Position numbers and translations under genes: made by a program. The notes under the pieces were generated by a model. The model was not told the DNA's origin. It searched no databases and worked only from the letters and a program-made list of their open reading frames with translations. A stretch of DNA of 64,000 nucleotides from Diadophis punctatus similis (Eukaryota; Chordata; Lepidosauria; Squamata; Dipsadidae), in NCBI GenBank assembly GCA_023053685.1, contig JALIGW010000061.1:1506001-1570000 (forward strand). Reading direction: 5' to 3'. Positions 1 through 10,500 of this stretch are shown here, in pieces (the first letter of the stretch is position 1; each line of letters starts with the position of its first letter).

Positions 1-81
1 GCTTCTGTGAATTCAAACTACAATGCAGCGAGGTTTTTCCCCCCAGATACTCACAAGTGTCATCCAGGAACTCCACCCCCA
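1..81 (+). repeat. Subtype B monomer (GCAGCGAGG form)
   Basis: It differs from the reference in ATGCAGCGAGG instead of ATGGAGTGAGG. This removes the TGA that normally follows the ATG and creates a CpG. This copy also has AAGTGTCATCC in place of AGGTCTCAGCC. It recurs at 3640, 5328 and other sites inside duplicated blocks. At 44346-44347 the matching copy reads TG instead of CG. A derived group has a long G run (GCAGCGGGGG, around 1725, 7054, 10524, 13674, 17229 and 53150). Confidence 0.8.
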
Positions 82-485
82 GCTTCTTTGAATTCAAACT
101 ACAATGGAGTGAGGTTTTTTCTCCCAGATACTCACAGGTCTCAACCAAGAACTCCACCAACAGCTTCTGTGAATTCAAACTACAATGGAGTGAGGTTCCC
201 CCCCCCAGATACTCACAGGTCTCAGCAACGACCTCCACCCCCAGCTTTTGTGAATTCAAACTACAATGGAGTGAGGTTTCCCCCCGATACTCACAGGTTT
301 CAGCCAGGAACTCCACCCCCAGCTTTTGTGAATTCAAACTACAATGGAGTGAGGTTCCCCCCCCCCCCGATACTCACAGGTCTCAGCCAGGAACTCCACC
401 CCCAGCTTCTGTGAAATCAAACTACAATGGAGTGAGGTTTTTTTTCCCAGATACTCACAGGTCTCAGCCAGGAACTCCACCCCCA

Positions 486-567
486 GCTTCTGTGAATTGA
501 AACTACAATGCAGTGAGGTTTTGTTCCCCCAGATACTCACGGGTCTCAGCCAAGAACTCCATGGCCA
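486..567 (+). repeat. Q subtype with terminal CTCCATGGCCA
   Basis: A GAATTGAAACTAC monomer with the tract TTTTGTTCCCCCAG, CACGGGTCTC and a changed end, CTCCATGGCCA, which gives NcoI- and MscI-type sites. It recurs once per unit near 5889, 9037, 12185, 15741, 46167, 47703 and 55617; a related CCATGGCC end appears near 59083, 60534 and 61588. The extra ATG at 561 opens a 33-codon frame ending at the TGA at 660-662. I do not call this a gene. Confidence 0.7.
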
Positions 568-808
568 GCTTCTGTGAATTCAAACTACAATGGAGTGAGG
601 TTTGTTCCCCCAGATACTCACAGGTATCAGCCAGGAACTCCACCCCAGCTTCTGTGAATTGAAACTACAATGCAGTGAGGTTTCTTCCCCCAGATACTCA
701 CAGGTCTCAGCCAGGAACTCCACGCCCAGCTTCTGTGAAATCAAACTACAATGGATTGAGGTTTTTTTCCGAGATAAACACAGATCTCAGCCAGGAACTC
801 CAACCCTA

Positions 809-1615
809 GCTTCTGTGAATTGAAAATACAATGCAGTGAGGTTTTTCCCCCCAGATACTCACAGGAATCAGCCAGGAACTCCACCCCCAGCTTCTGTGAA
901 TTCAAACTACAATGCAGCGAGGTTTTTCCCCCCAGATACTCACAAGTCTCATCCAGGAACTCCACCCCCAGCTTCTGTGAATTCAAACTACAATGGATTG
1001 AGGTTTTGTCCCCCAGATACTCACACGTCTCAGCCAGGAACTCCACCAACAGCTTCTGTGAATTCAAACTACAATGGGGTGAGGTTTTTTTCCCGAGATA
1101 CTAACAAGTCTCAGCCAGGAACTCCACCCGCAGCTTCTGTGAATTCAAACTACAATGGAGTGAGGTTTCTTCCCCCAGATACTCACAGGTCTCAGCCAGG
1201 AACTCCACCCCCAGCTTCTGTGAATTCAAACTACAATGGAGTGAGGTTTGTTCCCCCAGATACTCACAGGTCTCAGCCAGGAACTCCACCCCCAGCTTCT
1301 GTGAATTCAAACTACAATGGAGTGAGGTTTGTTCCCCCAGATACTCACAGGTCTCAGCCAGGAACTCCACCCCCAGTTTCTGTGAATTCAAACTACAATG
1401 GAGTGAAGTTTTTCCCCCCAGATACTCACAGGTATCAGCCAGGAACTCCACCCCCAGCTTCTGTGAAATCAAACTACAATGGAGTGAGGTTTTTTCCCAG
1501 ATACTCACAGGTCTCAGCCAGGAACTCCACGCCCAGCTTCTGTGAATTCAAACTACAATGGAGTGAGGTTTTTTTCCGAGATACTCACAGGTCTCAGCCA
1601 GGAACTCCAACCCCA
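809..1615 (+). repeat. Recurrent 10-monomer block A (807 bp)
   Basis: A fixed series of ten monomers: an AATTGAAAATAC / ATGCAGTGAGG monomer with AGGAATCAG, subtype B, an ATTGAGG monomer with ACACGTCTC, a TACTAAC monomer, then canonical and K-like monomers, ending before another AATTGAAAATAC monomer. The same series lies at 6138-6944, 9610-10416, 12760-13566, 16315-17121, 52235-53041 and 56191-56997, each 807 bp. It is the most widely dispersed multi-monomer block in the window. Confidence 0.8.
1214..1294 (+). repeat. Canonical monomer (reference unit, 81 bp)
   Basis: This copy represents the commonest form. In monomer coordinates: GAATTC at 9-14; AAACTAC at 15-21; ATG at 23-25 followed by GAG TGA; GTGAGG at 28-33; a pyrimidine tract from 34 ending in CAG at 44-46; ATACTCACAG at 47-56; GGTCTC at 56-61; CCAGGAACTCC at 64-74; CCACCCCCA at 73-81. 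This copy carries the tract form TTTGTTCCCCCAG; T6C5 and T7C3 forms are equally frequent. The length of 81 is exactly 27 codons, so reading frames persist across unchanged monomers. The consensus contains no CpG. Confidence 0.9.
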
Positions 1616-1858
1616 GCTTCTGTGAATTGAAAATACAATGCAGTGAGGTTTTTCCCCCCAGATACTCACAGGAATCAGCCAGGAACTCCACCCCCAGCTT
1701 CTGTGAATTCAAACTACAATGCAGCGGGGGTTTTCCCCCCAGATACTCACAAGTCTCATCCAGGAACTCCACCCCCAGCTTCTGTGAATTCAAACTACAA
1801 TGGAGTGAGGTTTTTTTCCCCAGATACAAACCTGTCTCAGCCAGGAACTCCACCCCCA

Positions 1859-1941
1859 GCTTCTGTGAATTGAAACGACAATGCAGTGAGGTTTCCCCCC
1901 CCCCAGATACTCACAGATCTCAGCCAGGAACTCCACCCCCA
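1859..1941 (+). repeat. Subtype D monomer (AAACGAC form, long C run)
   Basis: Has GAATTGAAACGACAATGCAG followed by a tract made almost only of C and then AGATACTCACAGATCTCAG. It recurs once per higher-order unit at many places (for example near 4128, 9375, 12527, 22210, 46428 and 61926), with C runs of differing length. The copy measured here is 83 bp, the excess being in the C run. Confidence 0.75.
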
Positions 1942-2021
1942 GCTTCTGTGAATCGAAACTACAATGCAGTGAGGTTTTTTTCCCAGATACTCACAGGTCT
2001 CAGCCAGGAACTCCACCCCCA
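1942..2021 (+). repeat. Subtype R monomer (AATCGAAAC form)
   Basis: Has GAATCGAAACTAC where the more common Q subtype has GAATTGAAACTAC. The single difference is C against T at a CpG. Copies start at 1942, 2746 and 7511, and another lies near 53850. It opens each copy of the 804-bp duplication. Confidence 0.75.
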
Positions 2022-2101
2022 GCTTCTGTGAATTGAAAATACAATGCAATGAGGTTTTTTCCCCCAGATACTCACAGGTCTCAGCCAGGAACTCCACTCC
2101 A
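2022..2101 (+). repeat. Subtype I monomer (AATTGAAAATAC form)
   Basis: Carries GAATTGAAAATAC and ATGCAATGAGG, so it lacks the EcoRI site and puts a TGA (in AATTGAAA) into one otherwise open forward frame. This copy ends in CTCCACTCCA and is one base shorter than usual. Close relatives have ATGCAGTGAGG (for example 809), GAAAATGCAATG (for example near 21325 and 32143), or AATATAATG (near 23835). It is a useful landmark because it marks the same place in each higher-order unit. Confidence 0.8.
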
Positions 2102-2182
2102 GCTTCTGTGAATTCAAACTACAATGGAGTGAGGTTTTTTCCCCCAGATACTAACAAGTCTCAGCCAGGAACTCCACCCGCA
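2102..2182 (+). repeat. Subtype with AGATACTAACAAG
   Basis: Differs from the reference at monomer nt 51-58: ACTAACAAGTC in place of ACTCACAGGTC, and CACCCGCA at the end. This creates TACTAAC at 2149-2155, identical to the yeast intron branch-point consensus. It usually follows a subtype I monomer and occurs once or twice per higher-order unit. A version with TTTTTTTCCCGAG before the motif is also common (for example near 1090). Confidence 0.75.
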
Positions 2183-2263
2183 GCTTCTGTGAATTCAAAC
2201 TACAATGGAGTGAGGTTTCTTCCCCAAGATACTCACAGGTCTCAGCCAGGAACTCCACGCCCA

Positions 2264-2344
2264 GCTTCTGTGAAATCAAACTACAATGTAGTGAGGTTTC
2301 TTCCCCCAGATACTCACAGGTCTCAGCCAGGAACTCCACCCCCA
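2264..2344 (+). repeat. Subtype K monomer (GAAATCAAAC, ATGTAG form)
   Basis: Carries GAAATCAAACTACAATGTAGTGAGG and the tract TTTCTTCCCCCAG. The EcoRI site is lost through GAATTC to GAAATC. A single-base version with GTAGTCAGG occurs at about 7374, 13994, 14559, 17549, 18114, 24809 and elsewhere, so it can be used to trace which units were copied from which. Confidence 0.75.
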
Positions 2345-2425
2345 GCTTCTGTGAATTCAAACTACAATGGAGTGAGGTTTTTTTCCCCAGATACACACCT
2401 GTCTCAGCCAGGAACTCCACCCCCA
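2345..2425 (+). repeat. Subtype with AGATACACACCTGTCTC
   Basis: Has the tract TTTTTTTCCCCAG and ACACACCTG where the reference has ACTCACAGG. Related copies read ACAAACCTG (near 1828, 4085) or ACAATCCTG (near 9336, 12485, 16040, 55917). It normally follows the K subtype and precedes a Q or D subtype, giving a reproducible local order. Confidence 0.75.
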
Positions 2426-2745
2426 GCTTCTGTGAATTGAAACTACAATGCAGTGAGGTTTTTTTCCCAGATACTCACAGGTCTCAGCCAGGAACTCCAC
2501 CCCCAGCTTCTGTGAATTGAAAATACAATGCAATGAGGTTTTTTCCCCCAGATACTCACAGGTCTCAGCCAGGAGCTCCACCTCCAGCTTCTGTGAATTC
2601 AAACTACAATGCAGCGAGGTTTCCCCCCAGATACTCACAGGTCTCAGCCAGGAACTCCACCCCCAGCTTCTGTGAATTCAAACTACAATGGAGTGAGGTT
2701 TTTTTCCCAGATACTCACAGGTCTCAGCCAGGAACTCCACCCCCA

Positions 2746-3549
2746 GCTTCTGTGAATCGAAACTACAATGCAGTGAGGTTTTTTTCCCAGATACTCACAG
2801 GTCTCAGCCAGGAACTCCACCCCCAGCTTCTGTGAATTGAAAATACAATGCAATGAGGTTTTTTCCCCCAGATACTCACAGGTCTCAGCCAGGAACTCCA
2901 CTCCAGCTTCTGTGAATTCAAACTACAATGGAGTGAGGTTTTTTCCCCCAGATACTAACAAGTCTCAGCCAGGAACTCCACCCGCAGCTTCTGTGAATTC
3001 AAACTACAATGGAGTGAGGTTTCTTCCCCAAGATACTCACAGGTCTCAGCCAGGAACTCCACGCCCAGCTTCTGTGAAATCAAACTACAATGTAGTGAGG
3101 TTTCTTCCCCCAGATACTCACAGGTCTCAGCCAGGAACTCCACCCCCAGCTTCTGTGAATTCAAACTACAATGGAGTGAGGTTTTTTTCCCCAGATACAC
3201 ACCTGTCTCAGCCAGGAACTCCACCCCCAGCTTCTGTGAATTGAAACTACAATGCAGTGAGGTTTTTTTCCCAGATACTCACAGGTCTCAGCCAGGAACT
3301 CCACCCCCAGCTTCTGTGAATTGAAAATACAATGCAATGAGGTTTTTTCCCCCAGATACTCACAGGTCTCAGCCAGGAGCTCCACCTCCAGCTTCTGTGA
3401 ATTCAAACTACAATGCAGCGAGGTTTCCCCCCAGATACTCACAGGTCTCAGCCAGGAACTCCACCCCCAGCTTCTGTGAATTCAAACTACAATGGAGTGA
3501 GGTTTTTTTCCCAGATACTCACAGGTCTCAGCCAGGAACTCCACCCCCA
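2746..3549 (+). repeat. 804-bp tandem duplication, copy 2
   Basis: Second copy of 1942-2745, at a constant 804-bp offset. The stretch 2746-4066 also reappears at 7511-8836 (offset 4765 bp), and 2750-3815 at 4447-5512 (offset 1697 bp), so this small region has been copied at least three times over different distances. Confidence 0.88.
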
Positions 3550-5327
3550 GCTTCTGTGAATTGAAAATACAATGCAATGAGGTTTTTTCCCCCAGATACT
3601 CACAGGTCTCAGCCAGGAGCTCCACTTCCAGCTTCTGTGAATTCAAACTACAATGCAGCGAGGTTTTTCCCCCCAGATACTCACAAGTGTCATCCAGGAA
3701 CTCCACCCCCAGCTTCTTTGAATTCAAACTACAATGGAGTGAGGTTTTTTCTCCCAGATACTCACAGGTCTCAACCAAGAACTCCACCAACAGCTTCTGT
3801 GAATTCAAACTACAATGGAGTGAGGTTTTGTTCCCCCAGATACTCACAGGTCTCAGCCAAGAACTCCACCCCCAGCTTCTGTGAATTCAAACTACAATGG
3901 AGTGAGGTTTCCCCCCCCCCCAGATACTCACAGGTCTCAGCAAGGACCTCCACCCCCAGCTTTTGTGAATTCAAACTACAATGGAGTGAGGTTTTCCCCC
4001 GATACTCACAGGTCTCAGCCAGGAACTCCACCCCCAGCTTTTGTGAATTCAAACTACAATGGAGTGAGGTTTTTTTCCCCAGATACAAACCTGTCTCAGC
4101 CAGGAACTCCACCCCCAGCTTCTGTGAATTGAAACGACAATGCAGTGAGGTTTCCCCCCCCCCAGATACTCACAGATCTCAGCCAGGAACTCCACCCCCA
4201 GCTTCTGTGAAATCAAACTACAATGGATTGAGGTTTTTTTCCGAGATAAACACAGATCTCAGCCAGGAACTCCAACCCCAGCTTCTGTGAATTGAAAATA
4301 CAATGCAGTGAGGTTTTTCCCCCCAGATACTCACAGGAATCAGCCAGGAACTCCACCCCCAGCTTCTGTGAATTCAAACTACAATGGAGTGAGGTTTTTT
4401 TCCCCAGATACACACCTGTCTCAGCCAGGAACTCCACCCCCAGCTTCTGTGAATTGAAACTACAATGCAGTGAGGTTTTTTTCCCAGATACTCACAGGTC
4501 TCAGCCAGGAACTCCACCCCCAGCTTCTGTGAATTGAAAATACAATGCAATGAGGTTTTTTCCCCCAGATACTCATAGGTCTCAGCCAGGAACTCCACTC
4601 CAGCTTCTGTGAATTCAAACTACAATGGAGTGAGGTTTTTTCCCCCAGATACTAACAAGTCTCAGCCAGGAACTCCACCCGCAGCTTCTGTGAATTCAAA
4701 CTACAATGGAGTGAGGTTTCTTCCCCCAGATACTCACAGGTCTCAGCCAGGAACTCCACGCCCAGCTTCTGTGAAATCAAACTACAATGTAGTGAGGTTT
4801 CTTCCCCCAGAAACTCACAGGTCTCAGCCAGGAACTCCACCCCCAGCTTCTGTGAATTCAAACTACAATGGAGTGAGGTTTTTTTCCCCAGATACACACC
4901 TGTCTCAGCCAGGAACTCCACCCCCAGCTTCTGTGAATTGAAACTACAATGCAGTGAGGTTTTTTTCCCAGATACTCACAGGTCTCAGCCAGGAACTCCA
5001 CCCCCAGCTTCTGTGAATTGAAAATACAATGCAATGAGGTTTTTTCCCCCAGATACTCACAGGTCTCAGCCAGGAGCTCCACCTCCAGCTTCTGTGAATT
5101 CAAACTACAATGCAGCGAGGTTTCCCCCCAGATACTCACAGGTCTCAGCCAGGAACTCCACCCCCAGCTTCTGTGAATTCAAACTACAATGGAGTGAGGT
5201 TTTTTTCCCAGATACTCACAGGTCTCAGCCAGGAACTCCACCCCCAGCTTCTGTGAATTGAAAATACAATGCAATGAGGTTTTTTCCCCCAGATACTCAC
5301 AGGTCTCAGCCAGGAGCTCCACTTCCA
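3550..5327 (+). repeat. Mosaic segment with 1697-bp duplication
   Basis: Contains a GGAGCTCCACTTCC monomer, a B monomer with AAGTGTCATCC, a CAACCAAGAACTCC monomer and three long C-run monomers, followed by a repeat of upstream sequence (4447-5512 equals 2750-3815). The copies part where the left one has an extra monomer (TTTTGTTCCCCCAG, AGCCAAGAACTCC) that the right one lacks. A rare CCAGAAACTC variant at about 4809 is shared with about 20397. Confidence 0.75.
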
Positions 5328-7140
5328 GCTTCTGTGAATTCAAACTACAATGCAGCGAGGTTTTTCCCCCCAGATACTCACAAGTGTCATCCAGGAACTC
5401 CACCCCCAGCTTCTTTGAATTCAAACTACAATGGAGTGAGGTTTTTTCTCCCAGATACTCACAGGTCTCAACCAAGAACTCCACCAACAGCTTCTGTGAA
5501 TTCAAACTACAATGGAGTGAGGTTCCCCCCCCCCAGATACTCACAGGTCTCAGCAACGACCTCCACCCCCAGCTTTTGTGAATTCAAACTACAATGGAGT
5601 GAGGTTTCCCCCCGATACTCACAGGTTTCAGCCAGGAACTCCACCCCCAGCTTTTGTGAATTCAAACTACAATGGAGTGAGGTTCCCCCCCCCCCCCGAT
5701 ACTCACAGGTCTCAGCCAGGAACTCCACCCCCAGCTTCTGTGAAATCAAACTACAATGGAGTGAGGTTTTTTTTCCCAGATACTCACAGGTCTCAGCCAG
5801 GAACTCCACCCCCAGCTTCTGTGAATTGAAACTACAATGCAGTGAGGTTTTGTTCCCCCAGATACTCACGGGTCTCAGCCAAGAACTCCATGGCCAGCTT
5901 CTGTGAATTCAAACTACAATGGAGTGAGGTTTGTTCCCCCAGATACTCACAGGTATCAGCCAGGAACTCCACCCCAGCTTCTGTGAATTGAAACTACAAT
6001 GCAGTGAGGTTTCTTCCCCCAGATACTCACAGGTCTCAGCCAGGAACTCCACGCCCAGCTTCTGTGAAATCAAACTACAATGGATTGAGGTTTTTTTCCG
6101 AGATAAACACAGATCTCAGCCAGGAACTCCAACCCTAGCTTCTGTGAATTGAAAATACAATGCAGTGAGGTTTTTCCCCCCAGATACTCACAGGAATCAG
6201 CCAGGAACTCCACCCCCAGCTTCTGTGAATTCAAACTACAATGCAGCGAGGTTTTTCCCCCCAGATACTCACAAGTCTCATCCAGGAACTCCACCCCCAG
6301 CTTCTGTGAATTCAAACTACAATGGATTGAGGTTTTGTCCCCCAGATACTCACACGTCTCAGCCAGGAACTCCACCAACAGCTTCTGTGAATTCAAACTA
6401 CAATGGGGTGAGGTTTTTTTCCCGAGATACTAACAAGTCTCAGCCAGGAACTCCACCCGCAGCTTCTGTGAATTCAAACTACAATGGAGTGAGGTTTCTT
6501 CCCCCAGATACTCACAGGTCTCAGCCAGGAACTCCACCCCCAGCTTCTGTGAATTCAAACTACAATGGAGTGAGGTTTGTTCCCCCAGATACTCACAGGT
6601 CTCAGCCAGGAACTCCACCCCCAGCTTCTGTGAATTCAAACTACAATGGAGTGAGGTTTGTTCCCCCAGATACTCACAGGTCTCAGCCAGGAACTCCACC
6701 CCCAGTTTCTGTGAATTCAAACTACAATGGAGTGAAGTTTTTCCCCCCAGATACTCACAGGTATCAGCCAGGAACTCCACCCCCAGCTTCTGTGAAATCA
6801 AACTACAATGGAGTGAGGTTTTTTCCCAGATACTCACAGGTCTCAGCCAGGAACTCCACGCCCAGCTTCTGTGAATTCAAACTACAATGGAGTGAGGTTT
6901 TTTTCCGAGATACTCACAGGTCTCAGCCAGGAACTCCAACCCCAGCTTCTGTGAATTGAAAATACAATGCAGTGAGGTTTTTCCCCCCAGATACTCACAG
7001 GAATCAGCCAGGAACTCCACCCCCAGCTTCTGTGAATTCAAGCTACAATGCAGCGGGGGTTTTCCCCCCAGATACTCACAAGTCTCATCCAGGAACTCCA
7101 CCCCCAGCTTCTGTGAATTCAAACTACAATGGAGTGAGGT
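5328..7140 (+). repeat. 5.33-kb HOR, second copy
   Basis: Second copy of 1-1811, with the same subtype order including the ATACAATGCAG block and the GCAGCGGGGG monomer. It has diverged from the first copy only by C-run length and one noted substitution. To its right the sequence continues with other subtypes, so only about 1.8 kb of the 5.33-kb period is repeated in full. Confidence 0.85.
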
Positions 7141-7544
7141 TTCTTCCCCCAGATACTCACAGGTCTCAGCCAGGAACTCCACTCCAGCTTCTGTGAATTC
7201 AAACTACAATGGAGTGAGGTTTTTTCCCCCAGATACTAACAAGTCTCAGCCAGGAACTCCACCCGCAGCTTCTGTGAATTCAAACTACAATGGAGTGAGG
7301 TTTCTTCCCCCAGATACTCACAGGTCTCAGCCAGGAACTCCACGCCCAGCTTCTGTGAAATCAAACTACAATGTAGTCAGGTTTCTTCCCCCAGATACTC
7401 ACAGGTCTCAGCCAGGAACTCCAGCCCCAGCTTCTGTGAATTCAAACTACAATGGAGTGAGGTTTTTTTCCCCAGATACACACCTGTCTCAGCCAGGAAC
7501 TCCACCCCCAGCTTCTGTGAATCGAAACTACAATGCAGTGAGGT
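7141..7544 (+). repeat. Junction segment between HOR families
   Basis: Five monomers of the TTTCTTCCCCCAG, TACTAAC, K (GTAGTCAGG), ACACACCTG and R types. They link the 5.33-kb family to the 3.15-kb family. The same order is seen near 13740-14150 and 57180-57580. Nothing other than monomers is present. Confidence 0.7.
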
Positions 7545-10500
7545 TTTTTTCCCAGATACTCACAGGTCTCAGCCAGGAACTCCACCCCCAGCTTCTGTGA
7601 ATTGAAAATACAATGCAATGAGGTTTTTTCCCCCAGATACTCACAGGTCTCAGCCAGGAACTCCACTCCAGCTTCTGTGAATTCAAACTACAATGGAGTG
7701 AGGTTTTTTCCCCCAGATACTAACAAGTCTCAGCCAGGAACTCCACCCGCAGCTTCTGTGAATTCAAAGTACAATGGAGTGAGGTTTCTTCCCCAAGATA
7801 CTCACAGGTCTCAGCCAGGAACTCCACGCCCAGCTTCTGTGAAATCAAACTACAATGTAGTGAGGTTTCTTCCCCCAGATACTCACAGGTCTCAGCCAGG
7901 AACTCCACCCCCAGCTTCTGTGAATTCAAACTACAATGGAGTGAGGTTTTTTTCCCCAGATACACACCTGTCTCAGCCAGGAACTCCACCCCCAGCTTCT
8001 GTGAATTGAAACTACAATGCAGTGAGGTTTTTTTCCCAGATACTCACAGGTCTCAGCCAGGAACTCCACCCCCAGCTTCTGTGAATTGAAAATACAATGC
8101 AATGAGGTTTTTTCCCCCAGATACTCACAGGTCTCAGCCAGGAGCTCCACCTCCAGCTTCTGTGAATTCAAACTACAATGCAGCGAGGTTTCCCCCCAGA
8201 TACTCACAGGTCTCAGCCAGGAACTCCACCCCCAGCTTCTGTGAATTCAAACTACAATGGAGTGAGGTTTTTTTCCCAGATACTCACAGGTCTCAGCCAG
8301 GAACTCCACCCCCAGCTTCTGTGAATTGAAAATACAATGCAATGAGGTTTTTTCCCCCAGATACTCACAGGTCTCAGCCAGGAGCTCCACTTCCAGCTTC
8401 TGTGAATTCAAACTACAATGCAGCGAGGTTTTTCCCCCCAGATACTCACAAGTGTCATCCAGGAACTCCACCCCCAGCTTCTTTGAATTCAAACTACAAT
8501 GGAGTGAGGTTTTTTCTCCCAGATACTCACAGGTCTCAACCAAGAACTCCACCAACAGCTTCTGTGAATTCAAACTACAATGGAGTGAGGTTTTGTTCCC
8601 CCAGATACTCACAGGTCTCAGCCAAGAACTCCACCCCCAGCTTCTGTGAATTCAAACTACAATGGAGTGAGGTTTCCCCCCCCCCCCAGATACTCACAGG
8701 TCTCAGCAAGGACCTCCACCCCCAGCTTTTGTGAATTCAAACTACAATGGAGTGAGGTTTTCCCCCGATACTCACAGGTCTCAGCCAGGAACTCCACCCC
8801 CAGCTTTTGTGAATTCAAACTACAATGGAGTGAGGTTCCCCCCCCCGATACTCACAGGTCTCAGCCAGGAACTCCACCCCCAGCTTCTGTGAAATCAAAC
8901 TACAATGGAGTGAGGTTTTTTTCCCAGATACTCACAGGTCTCAGCCAGGAACTCCACCCCCAGCTTCTGTGAATTGAAACTACAATGCAGTGAGGTTTTG
9001 TTCCCCCAGATACTCACGGGTCTCAGCCAAGAACTCCATGGCCAGCTTCTGTGAATTCAAACTACAATGGAGTGAGGTTTGTTCCCCCAGATACTCACAG
9101 GTATCAGCCAGGAACTCCACCCCAGCTTCTGTGAATTGAAACTACAATGCAGTGAGGTTTCTTCCCCCAGATACTCACAGGTCTCAGCCAGGAACTCCAC
9201 GCCCAGCTTCTGTGAATTCAAACTACAATGTAGTGAGGTTTGTTCCCCCAGATACTCACAGGTCTCAGCCAGGAACTCCACCCCCAGCTTCTGTGAATTC
9301 AAACTACAATGGAGTGAGGTTTTTTTCCCCAGATACAATCCTGTCTCAGCCAGGAACTCCACCCCCAGCTTCTGTGAATTGAAACGACAATGCAGTGAGG
9401 TTCCCCCCCCCCAGATACTCACAGATCTCAGCCAGGAACTCCACCCCCAGCTTCTGTGAAATCAAACTACAATGGAGTGAGGTTTTTTTCCCAGATACTC
9501 ACAGGTCTCAGCCAGGAACTCCACCCCCAGCTTCTGTGAATTCAAACTACAATGGATTGAGGTTTTTTTCCGAGATAAACACAGATCTCAGCCAGGAACT
9601 CCAACCCCAGCTTCTGTGAATTGAAAATACAATGCAGTGAGGTTTTTCCCCCCAGATACTCACAGGAATCAGCCAGGAACTCCACCCCCAGCTTCTGTGA
9701 ATTCAAACTACAATGCAGCGAGGTTTTTCCCCCCAGATACTCACAAGTCTCATCCAGGAACTCCACCCCCAGCTTCTGTGAATTCAAACTACAATGGATT
9801 GAGGTTTTGTCCCCCAGATACTCACACGTCTCAGGCAGGAACTCCACCAACAGCTTCTGTGAATTCAAACTACAATGGAGTGAGGTTTTTTTCCCGAGAT
9901 ACTAACAAGTCTCAGCCAGGAACTCCACCCGCAGCTTCTGTGAATTCAAACTACAATGGAGTGAGGTTTCTTCCCCCAGATACTCACAGGTCTCAGCCAG
10001 GAACTCCACCCCCAGCTTCTGTGTATTCAAACTACAATGGAGTGAGGTTTGTTCCCCCAGATACTCACAGGTCTCAGCCAGGAACTCCACCCCCAGCTTC
10101 TGTGAATTCAAACTACAATGGAGTGAGGTTTGTTCCCCCAGATACTCACAGGTCTCAGCCAGGAACTCCACCCCCAGTTTCTGTGAATTCAAACTACAAT
10201 GGAGTGAAGTTTTTCCCCCCAGATACTCACAGGTATCAGCCAGGAACTCCACCCCCAGCTTCTGTGAAATCAAACTACAATGGAGTGAGGTTTTTTCCCA
10301 GATACTCACAGGTCTCAGCCAGGAACTCCACGCCCAGCTTCTGTGAATTCAAACTACAATGGAGTGAGGTTTTTTTCCGAGATACTCAAAGGTCTCAGCC
10401 AGGAACTCCAACCCCAGCTTCTGTGAATTGAAAATACAATGCAGTGAGGTTTTCCCCCCCAGATACTCACAGGAATCAGCCAGGAACTCCACCCCCAGCT

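Larger units (their letters stand above)
1..1811 (+). repeat. 5.33-kb HOR, first copy (cut by window start)
   Basis: Matches 5328-7140 nearly base for base. The offset is 5327 bp at the left and 5329 bp after about 370. The two extra bases come from C runs of 9 against 10 (198 and 5525) and 12 against 13 (357 and 5685). One substitution was seen (A at 1713, G at 7042). The match ends inside a T/C tract, at about 1812 and 7141. The left limit is outside the window. Confidence 0.85.
1942..2745 (+). repeat. 804-bp (10-monomer) tandem duplication, copy 1
   Basis: Ten monomers starting with subtype R, repeated immediately at 2746-3549. Order: R, I, the TACTAAC type, a TTTCTTCCCCAAG monomer, K, the ACACACCTG type, Q, I with GGAGCTCC, B-like, canonical. 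Flanking monomers differ on both sides, so the duplication edges are clear to within one monomer. Confidence 0.88.

Noticed and set aside
561..662. 33-codon frame starting at the CCATGG of the Q-type monomer as a small gene
   Set aside because: The ATG arises from a single-subtype change, the frame is just monomer sequence, and the context at -3 is weak.
1214..1294. Meiotic hotspot 13-mer (CCNCCNTNNCCNC) or an NF-kB site in the C-rich end
   Set aside because: The monomer's C-rich end lacks the required T and spacing for the hotspot motif, and GGAACTCC is only a partial NF-kB match.
836..1630. Recurrent 264-codon frame (also at 6165, 9637, 12787, 16342, 52262, 56218) as a conserved gene family
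   Set aside because: The recurrence follows duplication of the whole DNA block A and its neighbours, not selection on protein. It begins at GTG, has no signals of a gene, and matches no protein family I know.
2149..2155. TACTAAC as a functional branch point
   Set aside because: It sits after, not before, the tract of its own monomer and about 70 bp from the next CAG, beyond the usual spacing. Kept only as part of a low-certainty splice-motif observation.
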